A stretch of 64,000 bases of DNA from Novosphingobium aquimarinum (GTDB lineage: Bacteria > Pseudomonadota > Alphaproteobacteria > Sphingomonadales > Sphingomonadaceae). The notes below the pieces were generated by a model, which was given only the letters and a program-made list of their open reading frames with translations, was not told the DNA's origin and made no database searches. The DNA is taken from NCBI RefSeq assembly GCF_009746585.1, contig NZ_WRPO01000002.1, positions 248,001 to 312,000 on the forward strand, in the 5' to 3' direction. This document shows, piece by piece, positions 49,928 to 59,913 of this stretch (position 1 is its first letter; each line of letters starts with the position of its first letter). The translations under genes and the position numbers were made by a program.

Positions 49928-50074
49928 GGATCCTCCCCGGCACGGGGAGGGGGACCGCCCGAAGGGGGGTGGAGGGGCACGCTGCGACGTATCTCGACGT
50001 AAGCGGCGGGAGGGAGATGACGCACCTGCCCCTCCACCATGCTGCGCATGGTCCCCCCCCCCGTTTCGGGGAGG
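49928..50074. repeat. Intergenic GC-rich inverted repeat element
   Basis: Left half (TCCTCCCCGGCACGGGGAGG then GACCGCCCGAAGGGG, GTGGAGGGGCA) and right half (TGCCCCTCCACCATGCTGCG, CATGGTCC, CCCCGTTTCGGGGAGG) form a long imperfect inverted repeat with nested stems. It separates the exonuclease and ligase genes and ends 8 nt before the ligase start, donating its GGGGAGG as that gene's ribosome site. It resembles dispersed extragenic repeats of this lineage. Confidence 0.78.
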
Positions 50075-50081
50075 TTTTGTA

Positions 50082-51689
50082 GTGGAGGACTTTGCCGCGC
50101 TGCTCGATGCGCTGGTCTATACGCGCAGCCGCAATGCCAAGCTCAAGCTGCTGGCGGATTACCTCGCGCGCACCCCCGATCCCGATCGCGGCTGGGCGCT
50201 GGCGGCGCTGACCGACGGGCTCGATTTTCCCGCGGTGAAAAGTTCGACGATCCGCAACCTGCTGACCGAGCGGATCGACCCTGTGCTGTGGACACTGTCG
50301 CGCGACTACGTCGGCGATAGTGCCGAGACCGCCAGCCTGCTCTGGCCCGAGCCGGAGGCACCGCCAAGTCCGCCCAGCGTCGCCGAAGCCGTGGACGCGC
50401 TGTCGCACATGACACGCGCGAACGTTATGGTCGACCTGCCGCACCTGCTCGACCGGCTCGATGCCGAAGGGCGCTATGCGCTGCTCAAGATGGCGACTGG
50501 TGCGATGCGCATCGGCATTTCCTCGCGCCTGGCCAAGACCGCGTTCGCGCAGGCTTTCGGCGTTTCGGTGGAAGACGTGGAGGAACACTGGCACGGCCAG
50601 GAGCCGCCTTACGCGGCGCTGTTCGCCTGGGCCGCCGAAGGCGCGGAGCCGCCCTCTTCGGAAGGGCTGCCGCTGTTCCGCCCGTTCATGCTCGCGCATT
50701 CCCTCGAAGAGACCGTCGTCGACATGGCGGACTACGTGGCGGAATGGAAATGGGACGGGATCCGCGTGCAAGTGGTCCGCGCCACCGGCAGCGACGGGGT
50801 CGGCGAAACACGCGTCTATTCGCGTTCGGGCGACGATATTTCCGCGACCTTTCCCGAGATCGCCGAATCGCTGGCGATCGATGCCGTGCTCGACGGCGAA
50901 CTGCTGGTGCGCGGCTCGCATCAGGGCGGCGAGGAAGGCGGCGCTGCGAGCTTCAACGCCTTGCAGCAGCGGCTCGGCCGCAAGACCGTCAGCAAGAAGC
51001 TGCGCGCCGAGGCTCCGGCTTTCGTGCGGCTCTACGATGCGCTGATTATCGAAGGCGAGGACTTGCGCGAGCAACCGTGGAGCGAGCGGCGCGGACGGCT
51101 CGAAGCCTTTGTCGAGCGCCTCGATCCCGACCGGTTCGACATCAGTAAAGTGATCGAAGCGGAAAGCCTCGAGGATCTCGCTACGATCCGCGAACGCGCA
51201 CGCGACGATGCGATCGAGGGCGTGATGCTCAAACGCCGCGATTCGCCTTACATCGCCGGGCGGCGCGTGGGGTACTGGTACAAGTGGAAGCGCGACCCGC
51301 TGCTGATCGACTGCGTGCTGATGTATGCGCAGCGCGGCTCGGGCAAGCGCAGCTCGTTCTATTCGGATTACACGTTCGGCTGCTGGGACGGCGATCCCGA
51401 TGCGGGCGCCGAACTGCTGCCGGTGGGCAAGGCCTACTTCGGATTCACCGACGAGGAACTGAAGTTTCTCGATCGGCACGTGCGCACGCATACTGTCAAC
51501 CGCTTCGGGCCAGTGCGCGAGACCGACAAGAGCCTGGTCTTCGAAGTGGCCTTCGATTCGGTCCACGCGAGCAAGCGCCACAAGTCGGGCGTCGCCATGC
51601 GCTTTCCCCGGATCAGCCGCATCCGCACCGACAAGCCCGCGCACGAGGCGGACCGGCTGGACACGCTGAAGGGCCTGATTCGCGACTGA
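50082..51689 (+). CDS. ATP-dependent DNA ligase (cisplatin/repair type, ligase-associated cluster)
   Basis: 535 residues, GTG start with GGGGAGG upstream. Order: N-terminal DNA-binding domain (SRNAKLKLLADYLARTPDPD; YALLKMATGAMRIGISSRLA), adenylation domain with the catalytic lysine in YVAEWKWDGIRVQVVR, VLDGELLVRG (motif III), EGVMLKRRDSPYIAGRRVGY (motif IV) and WYKWKRDPLLIDCVLMYAQR (motif V), then an OB-fold (GRLEAFVERL upstream, and FRYFD-like CWDGDPDAGA). It is the LigC/LigB-like bacterial group, distinct from the NAD-dependent LigA. It probably works with the adjacent exonuclease in double-strand or crosslink repair. Confidence 0.95.
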   Translation: MEDFAALLDALVYTRSRNAKLKLLADYLARTPDPDRGWALAALTDGLDFPAVKSSTIRNLLTERIDPVLWTLSRDYVGDSAETASLLWPEPEAPPSPPSVAEAVDALSHMTRANVMVDLPHLLDRLDAEGRYALLKMATGAMRIGISSRLAKTAFAQAFGVSVEDVEEHWHGQEPPYAALFAWAAEGAEPPSSEGLPLFRPFMLAHSLEETVVDMADYVAEWKWDGIRVQVVRATGSDGVGETRVYSRSGDDISATFPEIAESLAIDAVLDGELLVRGSHQGGEEGGAASFNALQQRLGRKTVSKKLRAEAPAFVRLYDALIIEGEDLREQPWSERRGRLEAFVERLDPDRFDISKVIEAESLEDLATIRERARDDAIEGVMLKRRDSPYIAGRRVGYWYKWKRDPLLIDCVLMYAQRGSGKRSSFYSDYTFGCWDGDPDAGAELLPVGKAYFGFTDEELKFLDRHVRTHTVNRFGPVRETDKSLVFEVAFDSVHASKRHKSGVAMRFPRISRIRTDKPAHEADRLDTLKGLIRD

Positions 51690-51770
51690 AGCTTGATCTC
51701 GATCAAGGCACTCAGATCCGCGTTGCGTATGCCGAAGGTTCCAGAGTCACGACCAGAGAGCAGCACGCCC

Positions 51771-52169
51771 ATGCCGAGGCAGGATCGGATCCCCGCCACG
51801 CCCTTTTACCGCCTCGGCGGCCACGCAACCTTCCAGGCGATCACCGACCGGTTCTACGATCTGATGGAGAGTGAACCCGAATTCGCCGAGCTGCGCGCGA
51901 TGCACGCTGCCGATCTTGGCCCCATGCGCGAATCGCTGCCGCTGTTCCTCGCAGGTTGGGCCGGCGGCCCGCGCGACTGGTTCGAAGCCAACCCCGGCCG
52001 CTGCATAATGAGCGTGCACAAGCCCTTTGAGATGAATAAGGCGGTCGCCGCGCAGTGGGCGGATGCCATGACGTGCGCGATAGCGGACGTCGATCCGCAG
52101 CCCCCCGAACTAGCCTCGGCGATGTCCGGCATTCTCGCCGATCTCGCGCGGGGCATGAGCAGCGACTGA
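51771..52169 (+). CDS. Group II truncated haemoglobin
   Basis: 132 residues from ATG 51771; an ATG at 51729 would add 14 residues. Fold marks are TPFYRLGGHATFQAITDRFY, DLMESEPEFAELRAMHAADL, FLAGWAGGPRDWFEANPGRC, proximal His in SVHKPFEMN, and Trp (G8) in AAQWADAMT, together giving the group II pattern. Binds O2/NO and may act in detoxification. Lies 81 nt after the ligase on the same strand and is followed by the DUF1275 gene. Confidence 0.9.
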   Translation: MPRQDRIPATPFYRLGGHATFQAITDRFYDLMESEPEFAELRAMHAADLGPMRESLPLFLAGWAGGPRDWFEANPGRCIMSVHKPFEMNKAVAAQWADAMTCAIADVDPQPPELASAMSGILADLARGMSSD

Positions 52170-52208
52170 AGGCTGGCCTGCCGCGCACTGGCACAGTAGC
52201 CTCGCGGC

Positions 52209-52841
52209 GTGCAGAGCCTCGACCGTCCACGACGTCTTCTCGCCTTCGCGATTGCCGCCCTTGCCGGTTATGTGGACGCGATCGGCTACCTGGCGGCGGA
52301 GGGGTACTTCGTATCGTTCATGTCGGGCAATACGACGCGCCTGGCGACAGATTTCGTCCGCAGCCCGCAGCTTGCCTTCACGCCGCTGCTGCTTGTCGGT
52401 GGGTTCGTCGGCGGGGTGGCGCTCGGCCGGGTGCTCGCCGCCAAAACCGGACGGCATCGCAAACCCTCGGTTCTTGGCGCCGTGACGCTGTTCCTCGCGG
52501 GCGCATACGGTGCGCGCCTTGCTGGATCACCCACAGCGGCGCTGGCCTGCATGGTCCTGGCGATGGGAGCGCTCAACAACACATTCCAGCGCGACGAGAA
52601 TCCGGTCGGCCTCACTTACATGACGGGTGCCCTCGTCAGGATCGGCCAAGGCATCGCCGACCATGTGACCGGGCGCCGGTCGACCGGGTGGCTGCTCTTC
52701 CTGGGACTTTGGATCGCCCTGGCGGGCGGCGCGATTTGCGGCGCCTTCGCGTTCGTCGAGCTCGGCGTGGTCAGTCTCGGCTTCGCCGTGCTCGGATCGG
52801 CCGCGCTATGCCTGGGTTCGTTCGGAATCTCCAAACGCTGA
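52209..52841 (+). CDS. DUF1275 (YoaK-like) membrane protein
   Basis: 210 residues from GTG 52209. Six predicted helices; the family signature is AALAGYVDAIGYLAAEGYFV, SFMSGNTTRLATDF, MVLAMGALNNTFQRDENPVG and LTYMTGALVRIGQG. DUF1275 members are small transport-like membrane proteins with no assigned substrate. It starts 39 nt after the truncated haemoglobin gene. Confidence 0.92.
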   Translation: MQSLDRPRRLLAFAIAALAGYVDAIGYLAAEGYFVSFMSGNTTRLATDFVRSPQLAFTPLLLVGGFVGGVALGRVLAAKTGRHRKPSVLGAVTLFLAGAYGARLAGSPTAALACMVLAMGALNNTFQRDENPVGLTYMTGALVRIGQGIADHVTGRRSTGWLLFLGLWIALAGGAICGAFAFVELGVVSLGFAVLGSAALCLGSFGISKR

Positions 52842-52924
52842 TGCGAGGGCTTTCGAAGCACTGGCGAACTTCGCTCTAGGCCCCTAATCCGAGGCCGACC
52901 TTGGCCGACTCAGGATTACCCACG

Positions 52925-53455
52925 ATGCACTATGCCGAATTCGCCTTCACCACGTTCCGCCAGATGCTGGGAGTTGCCGACGACTGCCTCGCGAAGGCCG
53001 AAGCCGCTGACATCGGCGATGACGTGCTGGCGGCGCGGCTTGCCGAGGACATGTTTCCGCTCGGGCATCAGGTCATGGTACTCGATTGGCAAGTCGCCGA
53101 AATGCTGGCGCGCTGCGCCGCGATCGGTGTCGACGTGCCGCGTCGTGAGGACGATCCCGCGACCTTGAGCGAAGCCCGCCAGCGGATCGCCGAGACGCGC
53201 GCGCGTCTCGACGGAGTGACGCCCGAGGCATGCCTGGGTGAAAACGAGCAGGTCGCGTTCGAACTGCCCATGGGCATCGGCTTCGCCATGACCGCCGGCG
53301 AATACGTGCGCGACTGGGCGATCCCGCAGTTCTATTTCCATCTGATGGCGCTCTACGCGATCCTGCGCAGCGAGGGGCTCGACCTAGGCAAGAAGGACTA
53401 TGTCCCGTACATGTGGCAATACGCGACCAAGGGCGTGCCCGTCAGCGAAGCCTGA
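52925..53455 (+). CDS. DUF1993 family protein
   Basis: 176 residues from ATG 52925; the open frame continues upstream to a TTG at 52901. Sequence pattern MHYAEFAFTTFRQMLGVADD, LAEDMFPLGHQVMVLDWQVA, TLSEARQRIAETRARLDGV and PQFYFHLMALYAILRSEG with LDLGKKDYV at the end is that of DUF1993, a four-helix bundle related to DinB. The metal-binding His/Asp pattern is only partly visible. The biochemical role is unknown. Its last 14 nt overlap the end of the convergent DUF167 gene. Confidence 0.87.
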   Translation: MHYAEFAFTTFRQMLGVADDCLAKAEAADIGDDVLAARLAEDMFPLGHQVMVLDWQVAEMLARCAAIGVDVPRREDDPATLSEARQRIAETRARLDGVTPEACLGENEQVAFELPMGIGFAMTAGEYVRDWAIPQFYFHLMALYAILRSEGLDLGKKDYVPYMWQYATKGVPVSEA

Positions 53456-53720
53456 AGCACTTCTCGCGAGAAGTTGCGCCGCGCAACAACTCGACCCGCG
53501 ACGGCGCCAAATCGAAAGCCGCCGCCAGCAGCGCGGCGACGGCGACGTTCGCCTTGCCTGCTTCTGGCTTGGCTCGGACCTTGGCGTGCAACCGCCCTTG
53601 CGCGATCTGGAGCGATTCCTCGCGCGCGCCGGGCGTGACGCGGACCTTGATCGCACCTGTCTCGTCGACGAGGGCTTCCAAGGCGTCCGGATCGGGCAAG
53701 GCCGGGCGCGGGCGGGCCAT
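53442..53720 (-). CDS. DUF167 family protein (YggU-like)
   Basis: 92 residues. The core IKVRVTPGAREESLQIAQGR, LHAKVRAKPEAGKANVAVAA, LLAAAFDLAPSRVELLRGAT and SREKCFRL is the DUF167 pattern. Structures in the family are known but the function is not. The ATG forms TGATG with the stop of the gamma carbonic anhydrase gene, making it the last gene of a five-gene coupled chain. Confidence 0.92.
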   Translation of the reverse strand: MARPRPALPDPDALEALVDETGAIKVRVTPGAREESLQIAQGRLHAKVRAKPEAGKANVAVAALLAAAFDLAPSRVELLRGATSREKCFRLR

Positions 53721-54292
53721 CAGGCGCCGGGGCCAAGCGCCTCGGCGTGGAGCTTGCCATTTTGTACATACCTGGCGACGCCGGCCTGGTGGTCGGCGAT
53801 TTCGTCATCCGACAAGTCGCGCGCGAATTTCGCCGGACGACCCATCCACATCTGCCTCGCTCCGATCGTCTTGCCCGGCGTCAGCATCGCGCCGGCCGCG
53901 AGCATGCCGTCTGATTCGATCGTGCAATCGTCCATCACCACCGACCCGAGACCCACGAAGGCTCGGTCGGCGAGCGTGCAGCCGTGGACCATAGCCATAT
54001 GGCCGATCAGCACGTCCTCGCCGATCAGCGTGGGATAGCCAGCGGGCCGTCCGGGCTTGGGGCTGTCGCAGTGGACCACGCTGCCGTCCTGGATGTTGGT
54101 GCGCGCGCCGATGACGATGCGATTGACGTCGGCGCGGATCACGCAGTTGTACCAGATGCTCGCTTCGGCTCCGATCTCGACGTTGCCGATGATCCGGCAG
54201 CCCGGGGCGATGAACGCGCTGGGATGGATGCGCGGAGCGTGGCCGTTGATCGCGGCGATGGTCACGTCGGTGCGATTGGTCATGGTCATCAT
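53720..54292 (-). CDS. Gamma carbonic anhydrase family protein (left-handed beta-helix)
   Basis: 190 residues from ATG 54292, which overlaps the stop of the upstream gene (ATGA). Hexapeptide repeats run from FIAPGCRIIGNVEIGAEASI to NIQDGSVVHCDSPKPG, with the metal-binding His in VVHCD, and LIGEDVLIGHMAMVHGCTLA (HxxxxH). It resembles YrdA/PaaY. The expected cofactor is Zn or Fe, and CO2 hydration activity is unproven for most such proteins. Confidence 0.93.
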   Translation of the reverse strand: MMTMTNRTDVTIAAINGHAPRIHPSAFIAPGCRIIGNVEIGAEASIWYNCVIRADVNRIVIGARTNIQDGSVVHCDSPKPGRPAGYPTLIGEDVLIGHMAMVHGCTLADRAFVGLGSVVMDDCTIESDGMLAAGAMLTPGKTIGARQMWMGRPAKFARDLSDDEIADHQAGVARYVQNGKLHAEALGPGA

Positions 54293-56498
54293 GGCGTTCC
54301 CAACAGCTTGGCCCATTCGATATAGGGCAGGATCGAGGCGTGATCATCAGTCCAGGCCGGACCGGACGGCGGCATCAGCCAGTCCCAGCGTTCGCCCGGA
54401 CGCAGCCGTTCGAGTTCATCGAAGCGCGCCGGATCGCGGGAAATGGCGACCCAGGACGACGGCGTTTCGCTGATCCGGTCTTGCGGATTGTTGTTGTGGA
54501 CGCGCGCTTCCACGCCCTGCGCCTTGGCGATGGCCGAAACGACCGGCTCGAGATCGATGTATCGATTGGAGATGTGCAGCAGCAGGATGCCGTCGGGTTT
54601 GAGCGCGCGCAAGTAGACGGCAACCGCTTCCTTGGTAACGAGGTGGAGCGGAATCGCATCGGAGCTGAAGGCATCGATCGCGAGCACGTCGTAAGACGCC
54701 GGCGCGGCCTCGGCGAGCTTGAGCCGCGCGTCACCCAGCACCACGCGCGCATCGGGCGTGCACTGGTCGAGATAGGTGAAGGTGCCGTCGCGCGAGAATT
54801 CGAGCACGGTGCGGTCGATCTCGAAGAAGGTCCAGCTCTGGCTCGGCGCGGCCAGACAGGCCAGCGTGCCCGTGCCGAGCCCGACCACGCCGATGCTGGC
54901 ATTGCGCCCGAACAGCAGCGGCGCCGAATCGAGCACGATCTCGACACCGGAATCCGGGCCGTAGTAGCTCCCCACCTCGCGCGACCGCGCGGGATCGAGC
55001 GACTGCTGGCCATGCAGCGTCGTGCCGTGCACCAGCATCCGCAGTTTGTGATCGGGATATTCGCGCACGGTATAGACGCCGTAATAGCTGCGCGTGCGCA
55101 GTCCCTCATAGCTGGTCTCGATCGTGCGGAACCCGCCTTGGACGAGCATCATCGCGAGCAACGCCAGCACGAAAGCCCAGCGCCACGGCAGCAGCAGCAA
55201 GCCGACGCCCGTCACCATCACGGTCAGGAACACCTGGAACAGCCCCTGCCCCTCTTCGGTCGCGGCATCGAGCAGCAGCCAGCACAAGCACACGACCAGC
55301 AGCAAAAGCGCGGCGCGCGCGATCCGCGACATCGCGGGATCGAGATCCGGCAAGCGCCGCCAGTCTAGCCGTTCGGGGAGCGGCAGCAGAAAGGCGGCGA
55401 ACAGAATCAGCAACGGGTGCTCCCACACCCAGTCGAAAACTTTGGGCGCGATCAGGGCGGTGAAAACCCCGCCCAGCGCTCCACCCGCGGACATCACGAA
55501 ATAGAACAGCGTGAGTTGCGAAGGGCCGGGCCGCGCATCGTAGAGCCGGGAATGCAGCGCGACCGCGATCGCGAACAGCAGGAGGCAGCTGCCCGCGGCG
55601 ATCGTGAGCGTCCCGGTGTTCGACGAAAGCATGGCGAAGCTGCCGGCGAACAGCACGATCGCAGGGGTGACGAATGAAATGGCGCTGGCCACGACGCGGT
55701 TGTCGGCGAACGCGAACACGAAGCTCAGCAAATAGAGCCCGAGCGGGATCACCCAGAGCAAGGGCATCGCGAAAATGTCGGTGGTGAGGTGCGTGGTCGT
55801 CGAGAGCATCAGACCCGACGGCACCGCCGACAGCGCGAGCCACAAGGTAATGCGACGCCAGCCGATCGGCTCGGGTACCGCGTCCGTCGCGGCGGTGTCG
55901 GCCGCGCGGATGCGCATGTCGCGGTTCGACCATGCCGCCACTGCCACCAGCAGCACCAGCACGGCATAGCCGATGCTCCAGCCCACGCTTTGTGCCCGCA
56001 GCGACAACAGCGGCTCGACCACGATCGGATAGGAGATCAGGCCGAGGAAACTGCCGATGTTCGAGGCGGCGTAAAGCGACCACGGCTCACCCGCTTCGGG
56101 ATCGGCGGCGAACCAGCGCTGCATCAGCGGCGCCTGCGCGGAGATCGCGAAGAACACCGGGCCGATCGTCATCACCAGCAGCAGCGGAACCCACAGCACT
56201 TCCCAGCCCGCCTTCGGCTCGGCCAGCGGATAGAGCGCGATCGGCAACACGGTTCCGGCGAGCACCAAGAGCAACAAATGCAGCGCCGCCTGACGCCGCA
56301 ACGGCAGCCGAGCGAGCCAGTGCGCCCAGGCGTATCCCGCGAGCAGCAGCGCCTGATAGACCAGCATCGCGCTGTTCCACACGTTCGAGGCCCCGCCGAG
56401 ACGCGGCAGCGCCATGCGCGCCACCAGCGGCTGGACGAGAAACAGCAGGAAACTGCCGACCAGGATCGTGGCCACGAACAACGTCCGGCGCGACATCG

Positions 56499-56502
<4 letters not shown>
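54289..56502 (-). CDS. Membrane protein with spermidine-synthase-like domain
   Basis: 737 residues. Roughly the first 440 residues hold about 12 hydrophobic helices (TLFVATILVGSFLLFLVQPL, WNSAMLVYQALLLAGYAWAH, FLGLISYPIVVEPLLSL, and so on), followed by a globular aminopropyltransferase-like domain: RSYYGVYTVREYPDHKLRML, the SAM-pocket IGVVGLGTGTLACLAA, FFEIDRTVLEFSR, VVLGDARLKLAE and YDVLAIDAFSSDAIPLHLVT. Such fused MFS-like/spermidine synthase proteins are of uncertain function. The start (MTMSRR) overlaps the GNAT stop by ATGA. Confidence 0.9.
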
Positions 56503-58105
<1,603 letters not shown>

Positions 58106-59776
58106 TCAGGTGCCGGCGGGCGGGACGACCTTGCGCTGGTTGGAGAGCCGCTCGATCTCGCGCGCCGGTTCGGCCGACGCTTTGGTTTCCCCGCCGATAT
58201 CGCCCAGAGCCGCGCCGGGCTCGATCTGGGTGAGTTGCGCCAGCCGGTGCTTGAACGAGGCAAGCTCCTTGCCGTCGATCTGCGGCTGCGAAACGAAGCG
58301 GATGCTCAGCGGATTGACCTTGCGATTGCCGCGATACGCTTCCCAATGGAGATGCGGGCCGGTCGAAAGGCCGGTCGATCCGACATAGCCGATGACTTGC
58401 CCCGCCCGCACGCTGGCACCCGAACGCACCGCGATGCGGCTCATGTGTCCGTAGCCGGTGCCGATGCCGCCGCCATGTTCGAGCCGCACGTAGTTGCCAT
58501 GTCCGCCGTGGCGCCCGGCGAAGCTCACCCGGCCATCGGCGACCGCGTAGATCGGGGTTCCGTACCGCGCGCCGTAATCGACACCCGAATGCATCCGCTT
58601 GTAGCCGAGAATCGGGTGACGCCGCATGCCGAAGCTCGAAGTGATGCGGCCCGCGACCGGTTGTCCCGGTGCGCGACTGGTGGTGCGGCCGACGCCCGAT
58701 GCCTCGAACATTTCGCCGTTCTTGCCCCAGCGAACCAGTTGCAGCTTCGGCTTGCCGCCGCGCTCGAGGCCCGCATAAAGCAGCTCGCCGACTTGCCGCT
58801 CGCCTTTCGCGGAGCGCTTGTAGGCGACGATAAAATCGAATTCGTCGTCCGCGCGCACATCGCTTTCGAGGCTGAGGTGCTTGTCGATCGCACGCAAATA
58901 ATCCTGGATCGCGGCGATCGGTGCGCCGCTGCCGCGCGCGGCGCGATAAAGGCTCGAGCCGACTTTGCCGCGAATGCGCAGCGGCGTTTCGTCGACACGG
59001 ATCGGATGGCGCACCACGGCGAGCCCGCCATCGGTGCGGACCACCGAAAGATCGAGATCGAAGCGCGCGCGAAAATCGATGGCGCGCAAGGCACGCGGCT
59101 GTTCCGGGGCGGGACGGCGTCCGAGCGTGATGTCGAAGCGGGTTCCGGGTGCGATCTCGCTGGTCGCGACCGCGCTGGCAATCAGGCGGACGGCGCGATC
59201 GGTATCCGCCGGGCCGACGCCCGCGCGGGCCAGCATGGCACCCAGTCCGTCGCCCTGCCCCAGCGTCGAAGCCAGTTCCAGCGTGGGCCGTTCGGGCGCA
59301 TTTGGCAGTTCGGTGACCAGCGCGGTCGCGCCCATCCGGCGGCCACTGTCCGCGCCAAGCGCCAGCGGCATGATCATCTGACTGCGAAATTCATCGCGAA
59401 CCCGGTCGTCCCTGGGCATCGAGGTCGCGGCTTCCAGCGCGGACAGATCGGGCCAGAACGCAAGCGCGACCGCGCCGAGCGCGACCATCGTCCCAAGGCC
59501 GCGCAGCCAGCGGACACTGCCGATGTTCTGCGCCAGATCAGGAGCCAGTTCGACGCGGCCGCACCAGCGTTCGATGCCTTGTCGCGCGCGGCTCAGGCGG
59601 CCATCCCGGCCTGCGCGGGGGGGAATTCCGTCCGAAGGGTGCGAGGCACGATCGAGGATCTGCGCATGCGCGAGCGAGGCGGTTTCCCCGCTCTCACTGG
59701 CCGTAGGGCCGAACCCACAATCATCAGCTGCCTTGAACACGACCCACCCTTTTTGGCCATCCTTTTGGCCACCCAT
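58106..59776 (-). CDS. M23 family peptidase (large, membrane-anchored)
   Basis: 556 residues. A roughly 90-residue cytoplasmic region precedes one membrane helix (near 92-110, LGTMVALGAVALAFWP). The middle holds an opacity-associated/OapA-like domain (LASTLGQGDGLGAMLARAGV) and a CsiV-like cap. The catalytic M23 domain has all ligands: SFGMRRHPILGYKRMHSGVD with YGARYGTP, GYGHMSRIAVRSGASV and STGPHLHWEAYRGNR. Likely a peptidoglycan endopeptidase (MepM/YebA-like). Located 60 nt upstream of hemB on the same strand. The start at 59776 has no clear ribosome site. Confidence 0.92.
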   Translation of the reverse strand: MGGQKDGQKGWVVFKAADDCGFGPTASESGETASLAHAQILDRASHPSDGIPPRAGRDGRLSRARQGIERWCGRVELAPDLAQNIGSVRWLRGLGTMVALGAVALAFWPDLSALEAATSMPRDDRVRDEFRSQMIMPLALGADSGRRMGATALVTELPNAPERPTLELASTLGQGDGLGAMLARAGVGPADTDRAVRLIASAVATSEIAPGTRFDITLGRRPAPEQPRALRAIDFRARFDLDLSVVRTDGGLAVVRHPIRVDETPLRIRGKVGSSLYRAARGSGAPIAAIQDYLRAIDKHLSLESDVRADDEFDFIVAYKRSAKGERQVGELLYAGLERGGKPKLQLVRWGKNGEMFEASGVGRTTSRAPGQPVAGRITSSFGMRRHPILGYKRMHSGVDYGARYGTPIYAVADGRVSFAGRHGGHGNYVRLEHGGGIGTGYGHMSRIAVRSGASVRAGQVIGYVGSTGLSTGPHLHWEAYRGNRKVNPLSIRFVSQPQIDGKELASFKHRLAQLTQIEPGAALGDIGGETKASAEPAREIERLSNQRKVVPPAGT

Positions 59777-59913
59777 TTGTCGCTCATTGGATTTGTTCCA
59801 TATGTCCCTGCCGCATCAAGGTTAATCGTCACCTAATCCTGTGGAAGATAAGTCGCATAGTCGACGGGCCGACCCTTGCCCGCGATGGAAGGCGGTGCCA
59901 CATTCCCCTAGCG

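Noticed and set aside
49752..51644. 630-codon minus-strand open frame opposite the DNA ligase
   Set aside because: Antisense shadow; the ligase frame has all nucleotidyltransferase motifs, the opposite frame none.
52055..52879. 274-codon plus-strand open frame overlapping the truncated haemoglobin and DUF1275 genes
   Set aside because: Out of frame with two clearly recognised families; Arg-rich shadow.
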